From NCBI RefSeq assembly GCF_003977755.1, contig NZ_RQWN01000002.1:434001-498000 (forward strand): 64,000 bases of DNA, written 5' to 3'. Origin of the DNA: Haloterrigena salifodinae. GTDB lineage: Archaea > Halobacteriota > Halobacteria > Halobacteriales > Natrialbaceae. Shown one piece after another: positions 38,664 to 48,800 of this stretch. The notes under the pieces are model-generated. The model was not told the DNA's origin, did not search any database, and was given only the letters and a program-made list of their open reading frames with translations. The position numbers and the translations under genes are program-made. Each line of letters starts with the position of its first letter. The first letter of the stretch is position 1.

Positions 38664-39338
38664 ATGCGAGACACACCCCACTCCGAAACCGACCGCGGAC
38701 AGGCCTACACCCTCGAGGGATTCGTCTCGGCGATGATCGTCCTGATGGCGGTCCTGTTCGCGCTCCAGTCGGTCGTTATCACACCGACGACGGGCGGGCT
38801 CGCCGATCGGACGTCCCAGGCGCAACTCGAACAGGAGGCACAGGACGCGCTGGTGGTCGGCGCAACGACCAACGGGAGCGCGGAGAACGGAACCGGCGAT
38901 CTATCGACGCTCGTTCGCTACTGGAACGACTCGACCGACGAGTTCCACAACGCGAGCGAGCAGAACGTCGAGTTCTACTACAACGCCTCGAACGACACGG
39001 AACTCTATCGGAAGTTCGCCCTCGGCGAGGTGCTCTCGGAGCGGTTCACCGAGCGCGGACTGAGCTATAACGTCGAACTCGTCTATCAGGATAAGAACGG
39101 CGAGTTCGACGAGGAGAACAGTACGTATCTCGTCTATCAGGGGCAATCGGAGGCGGTGACGGCGAGTTACACCGTGACGCTGCTCGAGTCGGACAATCTG
39201 ACGGCTCCCGACGACGAGAACAGGGACATATCAGTTCGAAAGGCCCACCAAGATGGGAAGTACCCCATCCCGCCGGCGACCGGTGAAAACGAGTCTGAAC
39301 TCTACAACGTCGTGGAGGTGCGCGTCGCAGTATGGTAA
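38664..39338 (+). CDS. prepilin-like protein 2 (DUF7288-like)
   Basis: 224 aa. DRGQAYTLEGFVSAMIVLMA is a prepilin-type signal with the conserved Glu about seven residues after the Gly, followed by a membrane helix. The remainder is acidic and Asn/Thr-rich with several potential N-glycosylation sequons (NGS, NAS, NGT), suggesting an exported, glycosylated domain. Starts 4 nt after the preceding stop. Confidence 0.8.
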   Translation: MRDTPHSETDRGQAYTLEGFVSAMIVLMAVLFALQSVVITPTTGGLADRTSQAQLEQEAQDALVVGATTNGSAENGTGDLSTLVRYWNDSTDEFHNASEQNVEFYYNASNDTELYRKFALGEVLSERFTERGLSYNVELVYQDKNGEFDEENSTYLVYQGQSEAVTASYTVTLLESDNLTAPDDENRDISVRKAHQDGKYPIPPATGENESELYNVVEVRVAVW

Positions 39339-39880
39339 CTGACAGAACTCGCAGCCGACGAAGCGGAACCGGTGATCGATCGGACGACCGACCTGACAGG
39401 GGACAGGTGATGCTCATCGGCGCGGTCGCGCTCGCGTTCATCGTGCTCGGCGTGGTCGTCGTCTTCAACGGCGTCCTCTACACCGAGACGCTGTCGTCGG
39501 GCGAGACGAGCCAGAGCGCGAGCAGTGCCGAGACGACCGAACTCGAGGTCCGACAGGGAGTCGGCTGTTTGATCGCGGAGTACGAAGGCGATCAAACGGG
39601 GAACAACCAACTGGTCGATGGCGGCGAGGTGCAACCGTCGCTAGTGGAATCGAATCTGGAGAACGATATCGAGAACTACTCGGTGCTGTATCGAAACGCA
39701 ACGGCTCACTCGCAGCCGACCGTCGTGCACGCCGAAGCCAACGACGACCTAGCCGATAAAATCGACGTGGACGACAACGAGGTCGACATCGAGAACGTGA
39801 CCGTCACGATCTCCGCCGACTCCACCGATCAGCGCTACGATCGGACGATAGACGTCAGCTCCGAGGGGTGTCCATCGTGA
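39332..39880 (+). CDS. prepilin-like protein 3
   Basis: 182 aa. DRGQVMLIGAVALAFIVLGV is the prepilin-type signal and helix. It is followed by an acidic beta-rich-looking domain with a Cys at VGCLIAEYEG and one at the C-terminus (EGCPS), which could pair. The gene overlaps the previous one by 7 nt, showing tight coupling. Confidence 0.8.
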   Translation: MVTDRTRSRRSGTGDRSDDRPDRGQVMLIGAVALAFIVLGVVVVFNGVLYTETLSSGETSQSASSAETTELEVRQGVGCLIAEYEGDQTGNNQLVDGGEVQPSLVESNLENDIENYSVLYRNATAHSQPTVVHAEANDDLADKIDVDDNEVDIENVTVTISADSTDQRYDRTIDVSSEGCPS

Positions 39881-40371
39881 TTCGCCGTCCCGACCACACG
39901 TCCGACCGCGGGATGTCGATCGCGCTCACCCACGTCCTCACGATCGGCATCACGACGATCCTCATCGCCATGCTGTTGATGGCCGGCAGCACGATGCTCG
40001 AGTCCGAGACCGAGCGGTCGACCGAAACCGCCCTCGAGACCGTCGGCGAACGGCTGGCGGGCGATATCGGCAACGTCGATCGAATGGCCAACGACAGTGA
40101 CGACGTATCGATCGTCTCCGATCGGCCGAGAACGGTCTCGAACTCCGGATACACCGTCACGACGCTGTCACCCGGGGACTGCGGGGAACGGGCGCCACTG
40201 CTCGACGACTCGAACCAGTGTCTCGAGTTGGAGGCCTCGAGCGCCGACGTGACGGTTTACGTGCCGATCAAAGTCGACACCGGGATCGAAACCGGAACGT
40301 CCGTTGCGGGCGGCTCGCTTGAGATCACCTATACGGGTAGCAACATCGAGATTACGGAGGCGGACCGATGA
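39877..40371 (+). CDS. prepilin-like protein 4 (DUF7266-like)
   Basis: 164 aa. DRGMSIALTHVLTIGITTIL is the signal and helix. There are two Cys near the middle (GDCGERA, NQCLELE). GTG 39877 overlaps the previous stop by four bases (GTGA), so it was taken as start; GTG 39868 is possible. Related in layout to its neighbours; a minor pilin-like component. Confidence 0.75.
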   Translation: MIRRPDHTSDRGMSIALTHVLTIGITTILIAMLLMAGSTMLESETERSTETALETVGERLAGDIGNVDRMANDSDDVSIVSDRPRTVSNSGYTVTTLSPGDCGERAPLLDDSNQCLELEASSADVTVYVPIKVDTGIETGTSVAGGSLEITYTGSNIEITEADR

Positions 40372-41171
40372 GCGACCGACGAGCCGACTCGACGCTGCGA
40401 GTCGGACTCGGTGCCGACGATCGTGGCATCTCCGAAGTCGTCGCCTTCATTCTCACCTTCGCGATCATCCTCGGCTCGGTCGGCTTGCTATACACGACCG
40501 CGTTCGGGGCGATGATGGACTATCAGGAGAACGAGCAGGAGACCAACGCCGTGCGCGCGATGGATTCGTTGACGGACAACTTCAACGACGTACTTCGTTC
40601 GAACGGCGTCAACCAGCGCTACGGTGAACTCTCGCTACGAGACGGGCGGATCACGACCGGGAACGGCGGAACGGCACTCAACATTTCGATCAACGGTAGT
40701 GACCCGATCGGTACCGACGGGAGCGATCAGCGGTTCGCCGGCTACGGTGACGGCGTCACCGCTGAACTCGGCGAGTTCGCCTACGAGTCGGGCGACGGCA
40801 CGGTTGCATATGAGGGAGGCGGTCTCGTCCGCGGGGACGAGACCGGAAGCGTCGTCCTCCGAGAACCGCAGCTGCGGTGCAATCCGGACCAGAATACGGC
40901 GATCATCTCGCTGGTCGCCGTCTCCGCCGAGGACCGTTCGGTACAAGCTAGCAGCGGGCTCGGCGTGGCGATGACCGTCGAAGATCGCAGCAGTAAGGTC
41001 TACACTGGCGTCGAGAACGTGACTATCGAGCGCGAAGACGACGGCGCGTACGAAAACGCGTGGAACGACATCCTTTCGGGATGGAGCGAGGACGACGGCG
41101 GCTGCGGTGACTTCGACGGCAACGACGGTCGCGTCGTCGTCACCATCGTCGAAGTCGACATCGACTACTGA
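40368..41171 (+). CDS. prepilin-like protein 5 (DUF7289-like)
   Basis: 267 aa. DDRGISEVVAFILTFAIILG is very close to the archaeal pilin signal (RG, then S/I-x-V and a helix). A larger extracellular domain follows, with Cys at LRCNPDQ and DGGCGDF. Overlaps the preceding gene by ATGA and ends the operon, convergent with the next gene after 23 nt. Confidence 0.82.
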   Translation: MSDRRADSTLRVGLGADDRGISEVVAFILTFAIILGSVGLLYTTAFGAMMDYQENEQETNAVRAMDSLTDNFNDVLRSNGVNQRYGELSLRDGRITTGNGGTALNISINGSDPIGTDGSDQRFAGYGDGVTAELGEFAYESGDGTVAYEGGGLVRGDETGSVVLREPQLRCNPDQNTAIISLVAVSAEDRSVQASSGLGVAMTVEDRSSKVYTGVENVTIEREDDGAYENAWNDILSGWSEDDGGCGDFDGNDGRVVVTIVEVDIDY

Positions 41172-41194
41172 GCGGGCGAACCCGACGGTTCGTT

Positions 41195-42472
41195 TTACTC
41201 CCAATCGCCGGTTAGCATCGCCCGAAACCCCGCTTGAGTGGCGAGCGCTTCGACGCGGTTGGCCCGTCGCTCGGCGTCACCGCCGGTCTCGAGGTAGAGT
41301 CCGTTCGAGAGCTGCTGGGGAGTGGTCATCGGGGTCCCGTCGGGATGAGTCGGGGACTCGTGGAGGACGGCTCGCGTATCGTCGCCCTCGTCGGGACTCC
41401 AGGGCACCGAGAGCCCGGAGAGACCGCGCTCGAAGAGGTACTCCGCGGCGGCGACCAGCGCCCGATCAGATCTGGAGTGGCCGATCGCGCCGATCGAGCC
41501 CCGCTCGTTGAAGAAGCGAACGATATACTCGCCCGCGTCGGCATCGGCGTCGCTTCGTTCGGGTCTCGAGGCACTCGCGCGGGCGGCATCGTCGCCGCCC
41601 CCGTCCGGTTGTGACTCGTCCCCGTCTGCAGCGTCTGCGTCGGCGTCGGTCTCGCATTCCTCGGTCGCGCTCGTCTCGTCCGTCGAGGAGTCCGGGTCGC
41701 CGGTCGAAGGGTGGTTCGGTCGACTCTCATCCGTCGACATCGACTGTCGAGTCGCTTCGCTCTCATCGCTCGAGGAACCGGGTTCGGAGAACTCGAACGA
41801 CACGTCGGCGTCGGCGGCCTCCAGATCGCCGGCTACGGGTCGCTGTCCGTCGTCGCTGAAGGCGGCGACGAGTCGATCGACGAACCGGCCGGCCGCGGAG
41901 TCGAACTCCGTGCGGTAGGCGTCGCCCTGATCGGTTACGGCCGTCAGTTCGTCGACGATCGACGCGACGATCTCGTCGCGTGCGACGGCGAGTTGGCGGG
42001 CGACGAACGGCCGGGAGTGGCGCTCGAGTCGCTGGCCGATAGTCTCGCGCGTGTAGTGGGCGAGCGCCGACTCGTGGTCGGGTAACGTGGCGAGCCGACA
42101 GGCCAGCCGATCGGCGTCGGTTGTTCCGGCCAGCAGGAGGAAGTCGCGGCCGTCGGTGTAGATCACGCGGTCGATCCCCGTCCACGCCATCGTCTCGAGG
42201 AGGGACACGGCGCGGTCTCGGTCCAGCGACTCCCCGTAAGGTTCGACGGCGACCAACAGTGCGGGGACCCCGCCGACGGCGGTGACGTACTCGAGTCGGG
42301 TACCGTCGACAGTCGTCTCGCTCAGACAGGTATCAGCGCGGACGTCCCAGCCCAGCGTTTCGAGAAGGGGATCGACGAGCCAAGTACGCGTTTCCCGGCG
42401 CGTCGCGGGCGGCGCGGACTCGACGAGCGCTCGAGAGCGACCGACGAACGCGTCGAGATCGAATGCACTCAT
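41195..42472 (-). CDS. haloarchaeal protein with degenerate restriction-nuclease-like N-terminal domain
   Basis: 425 aa. Residues ~25-125 (ETRTWLVDPLLETLGWDV, then VGGVPALLVAVEPYG and RVIYTDGRDFLLL) follow the layout of type I restriction HsdR_N/PD-(D/E)XK domains, but the catalytic E-x-K is not intact (VAVEP). Residues ~215-305 are acidic and low complexity. The C-terminal ~110 residues (EYIVRFFNERGSIGAIG to LTGDWE) form a separate small domain. It lies 91 nt downstream of cheR on the same strand, so it may be read through from the che operon. Function unknown. Confidence 0.7.
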   Translation of the reverse strand: MSAFDLDAFVGRSRALVESAPPATRRETRTWLVDPLLETLGWDVRADTCLSETTVDGTRLEYVTAVGGVPALLVAVEPYGESLDRDRAVSLLETMAWTGIDRVIYTDGRDFLLLAGTTDADRLACRLATLPDHESALAHYTRETIGQRLERHSRPFVARQLAVARDEIVASIVDELTAVTDQGDAYRTEFDSAAGRFVDRLVAAFSDDGQRPVAGDLEAADADVSFEFSEPGSSSDESEATRQSMSTDESRPNHPSTGDPDSSTDETSATEECETDADADAADGDESQPDGGGDDAARASASRPERSDADADAGEYIVRFFNERGSIGAIGHSRSDRALVAAAEYLFERGLSGLSVPWSPDEGDDTRAVLHESPTHPDGTPMTTPQQLSNGLYLETGGDAERRANRVEALATQAGFRAMLTGDWE

Positions 42473-42563
42473 CTCGACTCCGTTTTCGCGGTCCCGATAC
42501 GTAAGCGTCGCTATGTGTTACAGAAGACGGATTGCGAACCGTACCGCGGTTACCGGCCGTGGT

Positions 42564-43409
42564 CTACTTCGACGGTGTCCGTTCGCCGGTCAACGAGGCC
42601 GTTTCCAGTGTGTCTCGGTGGTAGATGCGAAGCCGAGCGTCGCGGACGGTGAACGCGGATTTGAGGTTCGGGGGGATCGTCTCGGCCTTCCCGATAACGA
42701 GATACCCCTGTTGCCGAAGCGACTGGGCGATCGTCGCCAACATCGACTGCTTGTACTCGTTGTCGATGTAGATAAACAGGTTCCGACAGATGACCAGATC
42801 GAATCCGGTCTTGGGGTCGTCGTTGATCAGGTCGTGGCACGCGAACGTGACGTTCCGTTTGACGGCGGGATCGATCCGGAAGGTCCGGTCGTCGCACTCG
42901 ACGTACGCGTCGTAGTCGTTGAGGAAGTCGAGCTGGTCGGCGAAGTCGACGGTCCGGGATTCCTCGTAGACGCCCGACCGGGCCGTCTCGAGCGCGGGTT
43001 CGCTGATGTCGGTGCCGAGAATCGAGACCGACGATTCGTCGATCTCGGGGTCGTCGTGGGCGAGCATCGACACGGAGTAGGGTTCCCGCCCGTCGGCGCA
43101 GGCGGCGCTCCAGACGCGGACGGTCTCGTTGGTCGCGGTCAGCCGTTGCAGGACCTCTCGGATCCCGTCCCAGACGTCGGGATTGCGGAAGAACCCGGTG
43201 ACGTTGATGCTCATCGCCTCGAGCAGCGCGGTCTGTTCCTCAGGATCGTCCCGGAGCGTCTCGAGGTACGTGGCGTACGTCTCGGACTGGGTCCGGCGCA
43301 TTCGCGAGGAGACGCGCCGATCGAGGTAGCTGTCGTTGTAGTGGCTCGTCGCGAAGGCAAGTTCGTCCTCGACGAACTCGAGGAGTTCGTCGAACGCCGC
43401 GTCGCTCAT
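42564..43409 (-). CDS. cheR: chemotaxis protein methyltransferase
   Basis: 281 aa. SAM-dependent methylation of glutamates on transducers. The N-terminal helical domain has RRVSSRMRRTQSETYATYL; the methyltransferase core has INVTGFFRNPDVW, WSAACADGREPYS and VICRNLFIYI. Last core gene of the minus-strand che operon; overlaps cheD by ATGA. Confidence 0.95.
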   Translation of the reverse strand: MSDAAFDELLEFVEDELAFATSHYNDSYLDRRVSSRMRRTQSETYATYLETLRDDPEEQTALLEAMSINVTGFFRNPDVWDGIREVLQRLTATNETVRVWSAACADGREPYSVSMLAHDDPEIDESSVSILGTDISEPALETARSGVYEESRTVDFADQLDFLNDYDAYVECDDRTFRIDPAVKRNVTFACHDLINDDPKTGFDLVICRNLFIYIDNEYKQSMLATIAQSLRQQGYLVIGKAETIPPNLKSAFTVRDARLRIYHRDTLETASLTGERTPSK

Positions 43410-43927
43410 AGCTCCACCCGTCCGTTCTCGGCGCTTTCGTCGGCCGTTTTGACGAGGAGCGTCCCCGTTCCGGGCGTGAACTCGACGGTCCGGCCGTACT
43501 CGCCACCGACGTCCTCGGCGATCAGGGGAACGCCGAGCTTTTCGAGTTCTTCCTTGGCGGCGGCGATGTTGCGCTGGCCGACGCCGTCGCCGAAGCTCTC
43601 GAATTCGAACATGTCGCTGCCGCCGGCAATCTTGGCCTTGACGGTGGTGTAGCTGGCTCCCTGCTCGACCATCCGTCGCAACAGCGCCCGGATCGCGGTG
43701 TCGGCGTACTTGCCGGGTTTTCGGTCACTGTTGTCGGCGGTGTCGCCGTCGGGGAGCATAACGTGGGCCAGTCCGCCGATATCGCTGTCGGGGTCGTAGA
43801 GGGTGATCGCGAGACACGAGCCCAGCCCGTAGGATTTGAGCGTATCGTCGCCGTCGCTGACGACCAGTTCGGAGATTCCGACCTGGACCGGCGTCGGCGC
43901 GCCCGGTTCGGTTCCGTACGTCTTCAT
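43406..43927 (-). CDS. cheD: chemoreceptor glutamine deamidase
   Basis: 173 aa. Deamidates receptor glutamines and binds CheC. The signature KSYGLGSCLAITLYD holds the catalytic Cys and GGLAHVMLP the catalytic His; Thr/Ser in the YTTVKAKIAGG strand completes the site. Adjacent to and overlapping the double-domain CheC gene, fitting the known CheC-CheD interaction. Confidence 0.95.
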   Translation of the reverse strand: MKTYGTEPGAPTPVQVGISELVVSDGDDTLKSYGLGSCLAITLYDPDSDIGGLAHVMLPDGDTADNSDRKPGKYADTAIRALLRRMVEQGASYTTVKAKIAGGSDMFEFESFGDGVGQRNIAAAKEELEKLGVPLIAEDVGGEYGRTVEFTPGTGTLLVKTADESAENGRVEL

Positions 43928-45177
43928 GAGTTGTTGACTTCCTGGAACTCGGCCGTCGTCGGCGTCTCTTCGATCCGATCGACGTCGAGGTTGTTCAGCG
44001 CCCGCTCGAGGTCGGCTTCGTCCGGGATCGCGTACACCTCGCAGTCGAACTCCCGGCCGTCGGCGACGACGACCGTGTCGAAGACGAACGCGAACTCCTG
44101 GTTCTCTCCGAGCTGGATGATCACGGGGTCGACGGCGGCGGCGCCCATATCGTGGATGAACTCCGGTGTCGAGTGGTCGATCGTCGTGTCGAGGACGTTC
44201 GCCCAGCCGTCGAGGAAGCCGCTGGCCATGATGTTGCCCAGTTCCTTGATCGCGCTGGTGCCCATCTCACCAAACCCGTCCTCGTCGACCTCCATCGGAA
44301 CCATCGCGTCGACGATCTCGTGGGCCGACTCCTCGTCGAACAGGAAGAGCAGATAGCCGCTGGGCATGCCGTCGAACTCGAAGGCGACGCCGACGAGTTT
44401 CTGGTCGGCCACCTGCTCGGGGATCGCCTCGAGCGAGACGAAGTTCAGCCGCCGGATCTCGACGCTGGTGTCGATGCCGGTCAGCGTCGTCGCCGTCTTG
44501 GCGACCTCCTCGGCGCCGCGTTCGGCCATGCGGTCGAAGCCGTCGAGTTTGTCGTACTCGATACCGCCGCTGGTCCGCAGGCGGTCGAGCAGCGCCGACA
44601 TCGACTCCCGTTTCGGGAAGAGGTAGTGGCTGAAGCCAACTTCGGTGCCGACGGTCTCGATCTGGCTCTGGAAGAGCAAGGCGAGGTCGTCGTCGTCGGG
44701 CGCCTCGCTGACGTCGCCGAAGAAGGGTTCCGCCGTCGCCCCCTGGACGAACTCGGGCGTCGAGACGTCGATGACGGTCTCTAAGACGTCGGCCCAGCCG
44801 TCGATGAACCCGCTGTTCATGATGTGGCCCACCTCGGTCGCGGCGCTGCGCGTCATTTCGTCGAACTCGCCGTCGACGTCGATTTCGGCCTCGTCGGATT
44901 CGGCGAGCAGCGTCTCGACGATCCGGAACGCGTTCTCGCGTTCGAAGACGATCATCGAGTAGCCCTCGATGGCGCCGGTGAGCTTGACTCGCACGCCGAC
45001 TTTCTCCGTCGAATCCTCGAAATCCCGCTGGATCTCGCGGCCGCGCATGAAGTTGAGTTTCGTGACGCCGACCTGCGTTTCGACCCCGGTCATGTGGGTC
45101 AGTCGCCCCGCGGCCAGTCCGGCGCCCTCTCGGGCCATTCGGTAGAAGGTTCCGAGTGCGTTGACGTCGAGTTTCAT
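43924..45177 (-). CDS. tandem CheC-domain chemotaxis protein
   Basis: 417 aa, made of two CheC-like domains (about 1-200 and 205-400). The CheC phosphatase site is E-x2-N. The second copy is intact (IKELGNIMASGFLDGW), while the first has His in place of Asn (ATEVGHIMNSGFIDGW) and is probably inactive. It likely dephosphorylates CheY-P and/or binds CheD. Overlaps cheD and the single-domain cheC by ATGA on each side. Confidence 0.92.
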   Translation of the reverse strand: MKLDVNALGTFYRMAREGAGLAAGRLTHMTGVETQVGVTKLNFMRGREIQRDFEDSTEKVGVRVKLTGAIEGYSMIVFERENAFRIVETLLAESDEAEIDVDGEFDEMTRSAATEVGHIMNSGFIDGWADVLETVIDVSTPEFVQGATAEPFFGDVSEAPDDDDLALLFQSQIETVGTEVGFSHYLFPKRESMSALLDRLRTSGGIEYDKLDGFDRMAERGAEEVAKTATTLTGIDTSVEIRRLNFVSLEAIPEQVADQKLVGVAFEFDGMPSGYLLFLFDEESAHEIVDAMVPMEVDEDGFGEMGTSAIKELGNIMASGFLDGWANVLDTTIDHSTPEFIHDMGAAAVDPVIIQLGENQEFAFVFDTVVVADGREFDCEVYAIPDEADLERALNNLDVDRIEETPTTAEFQEVNNS

Positions 45178-45770
45178 GCGTGCTGGACTTCGATGCCGTT
45201 GACCATCTCGACGAACTCCTCCAAGTCGGGGAAGGCGTAGATTTCGGCTTCGATCTGGTAGCTCGGAACGGTCAGATCCGAGTCGAAGAACAGCGCGAGA
45301 TCGTCGCCGCCGAGCCCGGCGGTTCGGGTGACGATATCGCCCGTCGGCGCGTAGACGAGCTGCGGCGCGGCGATGTCGATCGCGCGTCCGAGCACGTCGG
45401 CCCAGCCGTCGATGAAGCCACTCGCCATCATGTTGCCCATCTCCTCGACGGCGCTTCTGGCCATCTTGCCCGAGACGTCCGACATGTCGTCGACGACATC
45501 TCGGAGCATGATCGCCGTGATCTTCTTGGCGCTGGCCTCGGGGAAGAGGATGAGGATGTGGCCGTGTGGCGGATCGAGCAGCCGGACGCGGACGCCGACT
45601 CGCTTGCCCGAGTCCAGCTGGGACTCGATGTCGTCGACGTCGATGAAGTTCGTCTTCGTCACCTCCATCTGTGCGTCCTCGCCGGTAAGCTTGCTCATGT
45701 TGTCGGCGACGCCGTTCGTCCCGACCTTCGCCATTTCGTTGATGAAACTCAGCTTTCGAATATCGACCAT
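45174..45770 (-). CDS. cheC: CheC, CheY-P phosphatase-type chemotaxis protein
   Basis: 198 aa, single CheC domain. VEEMGNMMASGFIDGWAD carries the E-x2-N catalytic pair; only one such motif is present, as opposed to two in bacterial CheC. ATG 45770 is chosen; ATG 45779 adds three residues. It lies 43 nt downstream of cheA. Confidence 0.92.
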   Translation of the reverse strand: MVDIRKLSFINEMAKVGTNGVADNMSKLTGEDAQMEVTKTNFIDVDDIESQLDSGKRVGVRVRLLDPPHGHILILFPEASAKKITAIMLRDVVDDMSDVSGKMARSAVEEMGNMMASGFIDGWADVLGRAIDIAAPQLVYAPTGDIVTRTAGLGGDDLALFFDSDLTVPSYQIEAEIYAFPDLEEFVEMVNGIEVQHA

Positions 45771-45813
45771 TAGCGTCATGGGTTCCTCCGTGGGTGTGGG
45801 TAGTCGTTCGTTG

Positions 45814-48800
45814 TCATAGTGTTGTTACGTCTAGTATGTTGACCACTTCCCCCCGTCCTCGCACCGTCGCTCCGCTGAGTCCAGGAATATCGCTCATGAA
45901 GCCTTCGAAGGGCTTGACGACGACTTCCTGTTGGCCGTACACGTGGTCACAGTGAAGGGCAACCGACCGGACGTCGTCGCGGATCCGCACGACCATCCCG
46001 TCGCCGTTGGCGCTCGCTCGCGGCGTCTCGAGGACGTCGTCGAGTTCGATGACGGAGTAGGTGTCGTCGCCGTCGGTGAGGACCCGCTGTCCGTCGACGG
46101 TCTCGAGGGTGGCGGCCGATTCGATGTCCTGGACGGCCTTCGTCGGCACCCCGAACTCCTCACCACCGCACTCAACGAACAGGATGTCGTCGATGGCGAC
46201 CGACACCGGAAGCGTCATCGTCACGGTCGTCCCCTCGCCGGCCTCGCTGTCGATCGCGACCGTGCCGTCGAGGTCCTCGATCGTCCGCTTGACAACGTCC
46301 ATGCCGACGCCGCGGCCGCTGACGTCGGTCACCTCGTCCGCTGTCGAGAGCCCGGGGTGGAAGATGAGGTCGTACGCCTCGTCGTCGGACATGTCAGCGA
46401 CCTCGTCCTCGGAGCGGACGCCGGCCTCGACGGCTTCGTCGCGAAGCCGGTCCGGATCGAGGCCGCTCCCGTCGTCCTCGACGGTGATCCGCACCTGGTC
46501 TCGAGACCGGTCGGCGTGGACCTCGACGGATCCCTCGCGCGGTTTATCGGCCGCTTCGCGCTCCTCGGGCGGTTCGATCCCGTGGTCGACGGCGTTGCGA
46601 ACCAGGTGGATCAGCGGGTCGCCGATCCGGTCTAAGATACTGCGGTCGAGTTCGACGTCCTCGCCGGTCATCTCGAAGGCGACCTCCTTGTCCTGATCGC
46701 GCGCGATGTCGCGGACGACCCGCGGCAGTCGGCTCGCGACCGTCTGCAAGGGGACCAGTCGGATGTCCATCACCGTCTCCTGGAGGTCCGTCGTCAGGTC
46801 CTCCAGGTCGTCGAGTTCCGTCTCGAGCGCGTCGGTCGCCTCGCTTTCGGTCGCGGTGTGGCGGAGCCGAACGCGGCTCGTGACCAGCCCCTCGACGAGG
46901 GTCAGCAGCGAGTCGATCTGGTCGATGTCGACCCTGACCGACTGGATCTCGTCGGTTTGCTCGTCGGCGTCCGGGCGGTCCGTCGACTCCGGAACCGTCA
47001 GCCCGGGGTTCTCGAAGGTCGGTTCCTCGATCCGGTGGACGACCTCCGCTGCCGATTCGTCGCTGTCGTCGGCCCCGGCGTCATCGTCGAACGACGGCGT
47101 TTCCGCACTCGAGTCGGTCGCCGCCTCGCCGTCCTCGTCACCGAACGAATCGTCGAAGCCGTCGACGACTTCGTCGACCGACTCCGCGTCGGCGTCGGTC
47201 GCGGAGGTCACGTCGTCGAAATCGTCGTCCGGCGACTCGAACTCGGTGTCGAACGACTCGTCCGCAAAGGGATCGTCCGCCGCGAACGCGTCGTCTTCGC
47301 CGAAGGCATCGTCCGCCGCGTCGTCCGCGAACGGATCCTCGTCCGCGAACGGATCGTCCTCGTCAGCGGCGAACGGGTCGTCGCTCGAGTCGTCGGCCGA
47401 CGCCGTCGAATCGAATTCGTCCTCGAAACTCGTCTCGAGATCGTCGTCGAACTCGCCCTCGGCGTCGTCCGCGGTCTGTCCGTCGCCGGCGGAGTCGGCC
47501 GTGACGGCGTCGTCGCCGAACGTCTCGTCGCGTTCGTCGGTCGCCGCCTCGGGTTCGGAGTCCGCCTCGACGGATTCGTCGTCCGTACCGTCGGTCTCGA
47601 CGGCGGTATCGGGCGTCTCGAGGTCGGTCGACTCGGCATCTGACTCGTCCTCGAGCGCGTCGCCGTCGTCTCCCGGTTCCGACGCTGCTTCGATCGCGTC
47701 GTCCAACTCCGCCGTCGACGGATCGTCGACCGCGGGTTCGTCCTCGTCCAGCAGTGTCGCGTCTCCGTCCTCGCCGTCAAAATCGGTTTCCGCAGCCGTC
47801 GAGGACTCGAGACCGTCGTCTGCATCGGTCCGTGTCTCTGTTTCGACTGCGGGCGACGCCGAGTCGGTGGCCGACTCTGCTTCGGCAGCCGGCTCCGGGT
47901 CTGCAGCAACCGACTCCGCTTCGACGGCCGGTTCTGAGTCTGCAGCCGACTTTGATTCGGTCGCCGACTCCGGTTCTGCGTCCGGATCCGCTTCGGCGAC
48001 CGCTTCGACGTCATCGTCCGTCGACAGCTCGTCGACGATGTCCTCGTCGTCCTCGAGCACGGGCTCGGACTCTACGGCGGCGTCCGGTTCCGACTCGGCT
48101 GTCGCCTCGGCGGATTCCGGTTCGGGTTCGGGTTCGAACGGTTCGACCGCCGTGCCTTCCTCGTCGGTCGACGCGGTGGCGGTCTCTTCGTCGCCTGCAA
48201 ACAGGTCGTCGAAGTCGTCGTCCGTTGCCGCGTCGGCGGGTTCGTCCGTCGTTGCAGCGGCAGTATCATCCGTCGCTGCGTCGGCGGACGCTTCGTCGTC
48301 GCCTGTAAACAGGTCCTCGAGTTCGTCGTCTGTCGCCGCGTCGGCGGACGCTTCGTCGCCGCCGGCCAGCAACTCGTCGAGCTCGTCGTCCGATACGGCG
48401 TCGGCCGCCGCCGGTTCGTTGGCGTCGCCGGCGTCGACCAGAAGGTCGTTGACGTCGTCCTCGGTCGGTTCCGGCCCCGCGAGGAACGCGTCGTCGGCGT
48501 CGGCGTCCTCGCCGAGGAGTTCGTCCATATCGACCTCGTCGTCGCTGTCGAACTCGTCGAACTCGAGTTCCTCGAGTTCGTCCTGCAACTCGTCGAAGCC
48601 GACCATCTCGACCTCGTCTTTGAGTTCGTTGAAGACGGCGTTGGCGTCGTCAACGTCGTCCGCTTCGGCGTTGGCCGACGCGTCGTCGGCCGCCTGCTCG
48701 CTCGCGTCGTCCTCGATCGGATCGACCGCCGGTTCCCCGAGTTCGCCGTCGACTTCGAGGTCGTCCTCGTCGAGGAGGTCGTCGAACGAACCGGCCTCGC

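Noticed and set aside
47200-48400. Repetitive DNA in cheA as a possible CRISPR or satellite array
   Set aside because: Repeats are in-frame codon repeats of variable spacing without conserved spacers or repeats.
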